Virus record (IMG/VR): IMGVR_UViG_3300020478_000001
Location: 1 to 43,905 of that record
From: a virus
Direction: 5' to 3' (one strand)
Length of the DNA: 43,905 bases
Of this stretch, positions 41,442 to 43,905 are shown piece after piece; the first letter of the stretch is position 1; each line of letters begins with the position of its first letter. Both the position numbers and the translations under genes were made by a program. The notes under the pieces are model-generated. The model did no database searches, was not told the DNA's origin, and saw only the letters and a program-made list of their open reading frames with translations.

Positions 41442-42305
41442 ATGAGTATACAATCATTAATCAATTCAGGGATAAATGGTAAAAAATTTGCTAGCCTTGT
41501 TTTGTCACAAACACCAGTATTAAATAAAATGGAAATGAAATATTATATTGCTGCTGGCGGAGGAGGAGGCGGTCGTAGCCGTGGTCACTCAGGATGGGGA
41601 TACCATCGTGGTGGTGGCGGAGGTGCCGGTGGATATACTTCTGGTTCAGGAATAATATTTGACCAAGGAACAAACTATGCTGTTACTATTGGAGCTTCAG
41701 GAAGCGGTGGCGGTGGTAGTGATGGTTCAGGTCAAGATGGTTCTAATGGTGGTGATACATCTATAGTTTTAAAATCTGGCACAGTTACTATGAATGGTGG
41801 CGGTGGAGGTGGAGTAGGTACACAAAATTACGAAAGCGGTAATGGTCAAGGTAAAGACGGTGGCTCTGGAGGAGGTGGAGGTACTCACTTTGCAAACTTA
41901 ACTCACAACTCATCTGGTGGTCCATCTGGAGGAGATGCTGATGACGCTAATTATGGTAATGATGGTGCTGATGGTTCAAGAGGCGGTGGTGCTACTGGTG
42001 GTGGCGGTGGCGGCATGGCTGGTGCTGGTAACTTTATTGGTAATGGTGGTGGAGGACAAGCACTTTTTCATCCATCTTTAACTTTTGCAAGAGGTGGTCC
42101 AGGTTCTGGTAGTGGTACTTCTAACACAGGTTCTGGTGGTCAACATGGTTCTTCTGGTGGTTCAGGTATGATTTATATAGTATATAGTAAAGATGTTACA
42201 CCAACAATTGGCGGTAGTTTAGGGTCTGAAATCCATGATTTAGGTAGTAATAAATTATTATTATTAAAATCTGGTGCTGACAATATTAGTTGGGCAGATG
42301 CATAA
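41442..42305 (+). CDS. Glycine-rich tail fibre / receptor-binding protein
   Basis: A 287 aa protein. After a short helical start, residues 35-255 are dominated by Gly runs (GGGGGGRSRGHSGWG, GASGSGGGGSDGSG, GGGGGGVGTQNYESG, GGATGGGGGGMAG), which could pack as polyglycine-II layers as in the T-even adhesin gp38; the loops between them would contact the receptor. It ends YIVYSKD, then SNKLLLLKSGADNISWADA. Likely the host-range determinant. DNA here is locally GC-rich because of GGN codons. Confidence 0.7.
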   Translation: MSIQSLINSGINGKKFASLVLSQTPVLNKMEMKYYIAAGGGGGGRSRGHSGWGYHRGGGGGAGGYTSGSGIIFDQGTNYAVTIGASGSGGGGSDGSGQDGSNGGDTSIVLKSGTVTMNGGGGGGVGTQNYESGNGQGKDGGSGGGGGTHFANLTHNSSGGPSGGDADDANYGNDGADGSRGGGATGGGGGGMAGAGNFIGNGGGGQALFHPSLTFARGGPGSGSGTSNTGSGGQHGSSGGSGMIYIVYSKDVTPTIGGSLGSEIHDLGSNKLLLLKSGADNISWADA

Positions 42306-42721
42306 TGGCACACTACGCACTTTTAGATGAAAACAATATAGTCACTCAAGTTATTACTGGTAAAAATGAGGACGAACAAAGAGATGGTGTAGATGTTGAT
42401 TGGGAAGAATGGTATAAAGATTTTCTTGGTGTAGCAGGCTGCAAAAGAACATCTATTAATACAATACAAAATGTACATACTCAAGGTAAAACTCCATTTA
42501 GAGGCAATTATGCAGGAATAGGTATGAAATATGATTCAACAAATGATGTATTTGTAACAGCAGAACCTCCATTTCCTGGTTGGGTTATGGATACAGATAT
42601 TTGGGAATATAAATCTCCTATAGATAAACCTGCTGATTTTGATAGTAAACCATATTACTGGGATGTAGATGCTTATGCTGCAGATAATACAACAGGATGG
42701 GTAGAAATAGTTCCTGAATAA
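42305..42721 (+). CDS. Short marine-phage tail-region protein, 138 aa
   Basis: Counted from the ATG at 42305 (TAATG). MAHYALLDENNIVTQVITGKNED, then GCKRTSINTIQNVH, FRGNYAGIGMKYDS and a proline-rich end with PFPGWVMD. Proteins of this pattern are frequent beside structural genes of cyanophages and other marine phages; function unknown to me. The W and P-rich middle suggests a virion-surface module. Confidence 0.65.
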   Translation: MAHYALLDENNIVTQVITGKNEDEQRDGVDVDWEEWYKDFLGVAGCKRTSINTIQNVHTQGKTPFRGNYAGIGMKYDSTNDVFVTAEPPFPGWVMDTDIWEYKSPIDKPADFDSKPYYWDVDAYAADNTTGWVEIVPE

Positions 42722-42738
42722 TAACTATAAGGTGGAAA

Positions 42739-43446
42739 ATGAAAAAAATAATTTTTGGAACAAATAGTAAACTACTTTTAGCTAATAAAGATTTACATCC
42801 TAAACCTGTAAAACAAGTAATACCTGATTATTTAAAAGCTTTTAAACCAGAAAAAGCTGAATATTATAAAGGACAATTACATTCAATTAGCAATTTTAAA
42901 AGTTGCCCAAGTTATATAGATGTATATAACTATGGATATGCAATTTTAGCACCATGTGATATTAGTATACAGGCAAAAGAAGATGGAACTTTTAATTGGA
43001 CTGTAGCTAATTCTTTTAGACGGAATGATATAGAATATCATTATAATGAACAACTCGTACACAATATACCAATTGAAAAAAATATTCAAATAATTGCAAA
43101 ATATAATTCTCCATGGAAAGTTATTACTCCTAAAGGTTATAGTTGTAGGCAAATACCAGTTCCTTTAGAATACAATACTGAATGGGAACCATTTGAAGGT
43201 GTATTAAGAACAGATAAAATACATGAACTTAATATACAATTATTAATTAAAACAAATGAAGCTATATTTATACCACAAGGTACTCCTTTGTGTGTTTATG
43301 TTCCTTTTAAAAGAGAAACTTTTACAAGTAAAATTGTTGATTTAAATAAAAATAATAAATATTCAAAATTAAGAAATTCTATGTATTTAAGTACGTATGG
43401 AACATTTGAAAAAAATATAAGAAATGCAGGTTACTTTAAAGATTAA
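42739..43446 (+). CDS. DUF6065-like protein, 235 aa
   Basis: A protein with KSCPSYIDVYNYGYAILAPCDISI, AKYNSPWKVITPKGYSCRQIPVPLEYN, VLRTDKIHELNIQLLIK and FIPQGTPLCVYVPFKRE. These parts match a family I recall from cyanophages and marine metagenomes, named by number only (DUF6065 if memory is right). The beta-rich fold resembles 2OG- or cupin-like barrels but no metal triad is certain. Ribosome binding site AAGGTGG. Confidence 0.6.
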   Translation: MKKIIFGTNSKLLLANKDLHPKPVKQVIPDYLKAFKPEKAEYYKGQLHSISNFKSCPSYIDVYNYGYAILAPCDISIQAKEDGTFNWTVANSFRRNDIEYHYNEQLVHNIPIEKNIQIIAKYNSPWKVITPKGYSCRQIPVPLEYNTEWEPFEGVLRTDKIHELNIQLLIKTNEAIFIPQGTPLCVYVPFKRETFTSKIVDLNKNNKYSKLRNSMYLSTYGTFEKNIRNAGYFKD

Positions 43447-43456
43447 CTAATTGTGC

Positions 43457-43462
43457 TATAAT
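43457..43462 (+). promoter_or_regulatory. Putative extended -10 promoter
   Basis: TGCTATAAT, an extended -10 box with exact TATAAT, lies 11 bases after a stop and only 8 bases before the ATG at 43471. Transcripts from it would start at or near that ATG, so the first ORF may be leaderless and the main products would be the following genes through the circle join, including the nuclease and the lysis block. Confidence 0.5.
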
Positions 43463-43470
43463 ACTTCACC

Positions 43471-43611
43471 ATGGATTATTTTATAGGATTTTTAATTGGT
43501 TATTTCTGTAAATGGTTTTTTAATTACTTAACAAGTATAAGTGAAATTAAGATACCAGATAGATACAATAACGAAGATTGGGACTGGCTATCTACAGATG
43601 ACATCCAATAA
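43471..43611 (+). CDS. Small membrane protein, 46 aa
   Basis: MDYFIGFLIGYFCKWFFNYL is a hydrophobic N-terminal segment, followed by an acidic tail (NNEDWDWLSTDDIQ). It overlaps the next ORF by 14 bases. It could be a small holin-like or regulator peptide; not recognised. Confidence 0.5.
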   Translation: MDYFIGFLIGYFCKWFFNYLTSISEIKIPDRYNNEDWDWLSTDDIQ

Positions 43612-43783
43612 CGGATATACCAACAAAGAAATGCTTCATTTCATTAGAGTTGAAGTACAAGAGTTACATAAAAGAATAGATTTTTTACACGAAAAAATAA
43701 ATAAATCTCCTACTAGAGGAGAAATTGTTGGTTGGTTAGTTGGATTAAGTAGCACAGCTGCCTTCATAAATACTATAATGTAA
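43598..43783 (+). CDS. Small coiled-coil / membrane protein, 61 aa
   Basis: Counted from the ATG at 43598 rather than the upstream TTG. MTSNNGYTNKEMLHFIRVEV leads into a helix VQELHKRIDFLHEKINKS and then a C-terminal hydrophobic segment GWLVGLSSTAAFINTIM. A soluble coiled coil with one C-terminal membrane anchor is seen in small lysis and tail-anchored phage proteins. It ends three bases before the nuclease ATG. Confidence 0.55.
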   Translation: MTSNNGYTNKEMLHFIRVEVQELHKRIDFLHEKINKSPTRGEIVGWLVGLSSTAAFINTIM

Positions 43784-43786
43784 CTT

Positions 43787-43905
43787 ATGAAATACTATTA
43801 CGGGGTAGAAATTCTTAGGGTTGTAGATGGAGATACAGTAGATGTCAGAATTGATTTGGGTTTTGATGTGTGGCATAAATGTCGTGTACGACTTATGGGT
43901 ATCAA
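43787..43905 (+). CDS. Staphylococcal-nuclease-like protein, 5' part
   Basis: The N-terminal part of the nuclease gene whose remainder is at 1-312. Starts MKYYYGVEILRVVDGDTVDV at 43787, giving 12 codons before the repeat. It shows the true start, so the coding sequence is complete on the circle. No clear Shine-Dalgarno site is seen in front of it; coupling to the upstream ORF (three-base gap) is likely. Confidence 0.85.
   Translation, partial: MKYYYGVEILRVVDGDTVDVRIDLGFDVWHKCRVRLMGI
43823..43905. repeat. Terminal direct repeat, copy 2 (83 bp)
   Basis: Identical to bases 1-83. See the first copy; the unique genome length is 43,822. Confidence 0.95.

Noticed and set aside
41442-42305. Glycine-rich repeats as a possible CRISPR-like or satellite array
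   Set aside because: Repeats are of irregular GGN codons in a good frame with no constant unit; no CRISPR array occurs anywhere in the window.

Overview
The window looks like the complete genome of a tailed bacteriophage from a marine-type metagenome. The last 83 bases (43823-43905) repeat the first 83 exactly, so the contig closes into a circle, or is terminally redundant, with about 43,822 unique bases. A small nuclease gene runs across the join. The DNA is AT-rich, genes are packed with TAATG or ATGA stop/start overlaps, and no tRNA, integrase, DNA polymerase or RNA polymerase was recognised. A portal of about 594 aa, an SU10-like capsid protein, a T7 gp11/gp12-like adaptor and propeller-nozzle pair and no tape measure or sheath suggest a short-tailed (podovirus) virion. 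The host cannot be read directly. The base composition, the r1t-type holin and the short RGRGGYRK...SQRTDG protein resemble phages of low-GC marine bacteria, possibly marine Actinobacteria; SAR11 is an alternative.

Layout. (1) 43457-6671, rightward, through the circle join: small membrane proteins, a staphylococcal-nuclease-like protein, a large secreted acidic repeat protein, holin candidates, a short basic protein of a type I recall from marine phages, a DUF5675-type endolysin candidate, a 699 aa unknown, an r1t-like holin and a 20 aa basic peptide. (2) 6672-19435, leftward early/middle operon of about 31 mostly small genes: a SET-domain protein, a lytic transglycosylase, an HTH protein, a Rad52-like annealing protein, a metallophosphoesterase, a MoxR-type AAA+ ATPase paired with a HExxH/VWA protein, a YubB-like protein, many Cys-rich mini proteins and an SSB-like protein. 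(3) 19436-19930, a divergent control region without genes. (4) 19931-43446, rightward packaging and virion genes: terminase, portal, a 2016 aa giant protein, four further putative virion proteins, scaffold, capsid, connector, propeller nozzle and glycine-rich fibre genes.

How it works together. Replication seems to rely on the host polymerase, with phage annealing, SSB and nuclease functions. Packaging and virion genes start from the divergent region, with an additional promoter at 34994 in front of scaffold and capsid and a strong terminator after capsid. The most unusual features are: an apparent complete absence of GATC; a recurring 19-base motif, often held in a hairpin, 26-42 bases upstream of start codons in at least six gaps of the leftward operon; two gene-free stretches with long pairing segments (16473-16821 and 34992-35200); a phage SET protein; and the AAA+/VWA-metallopeptidase pair.
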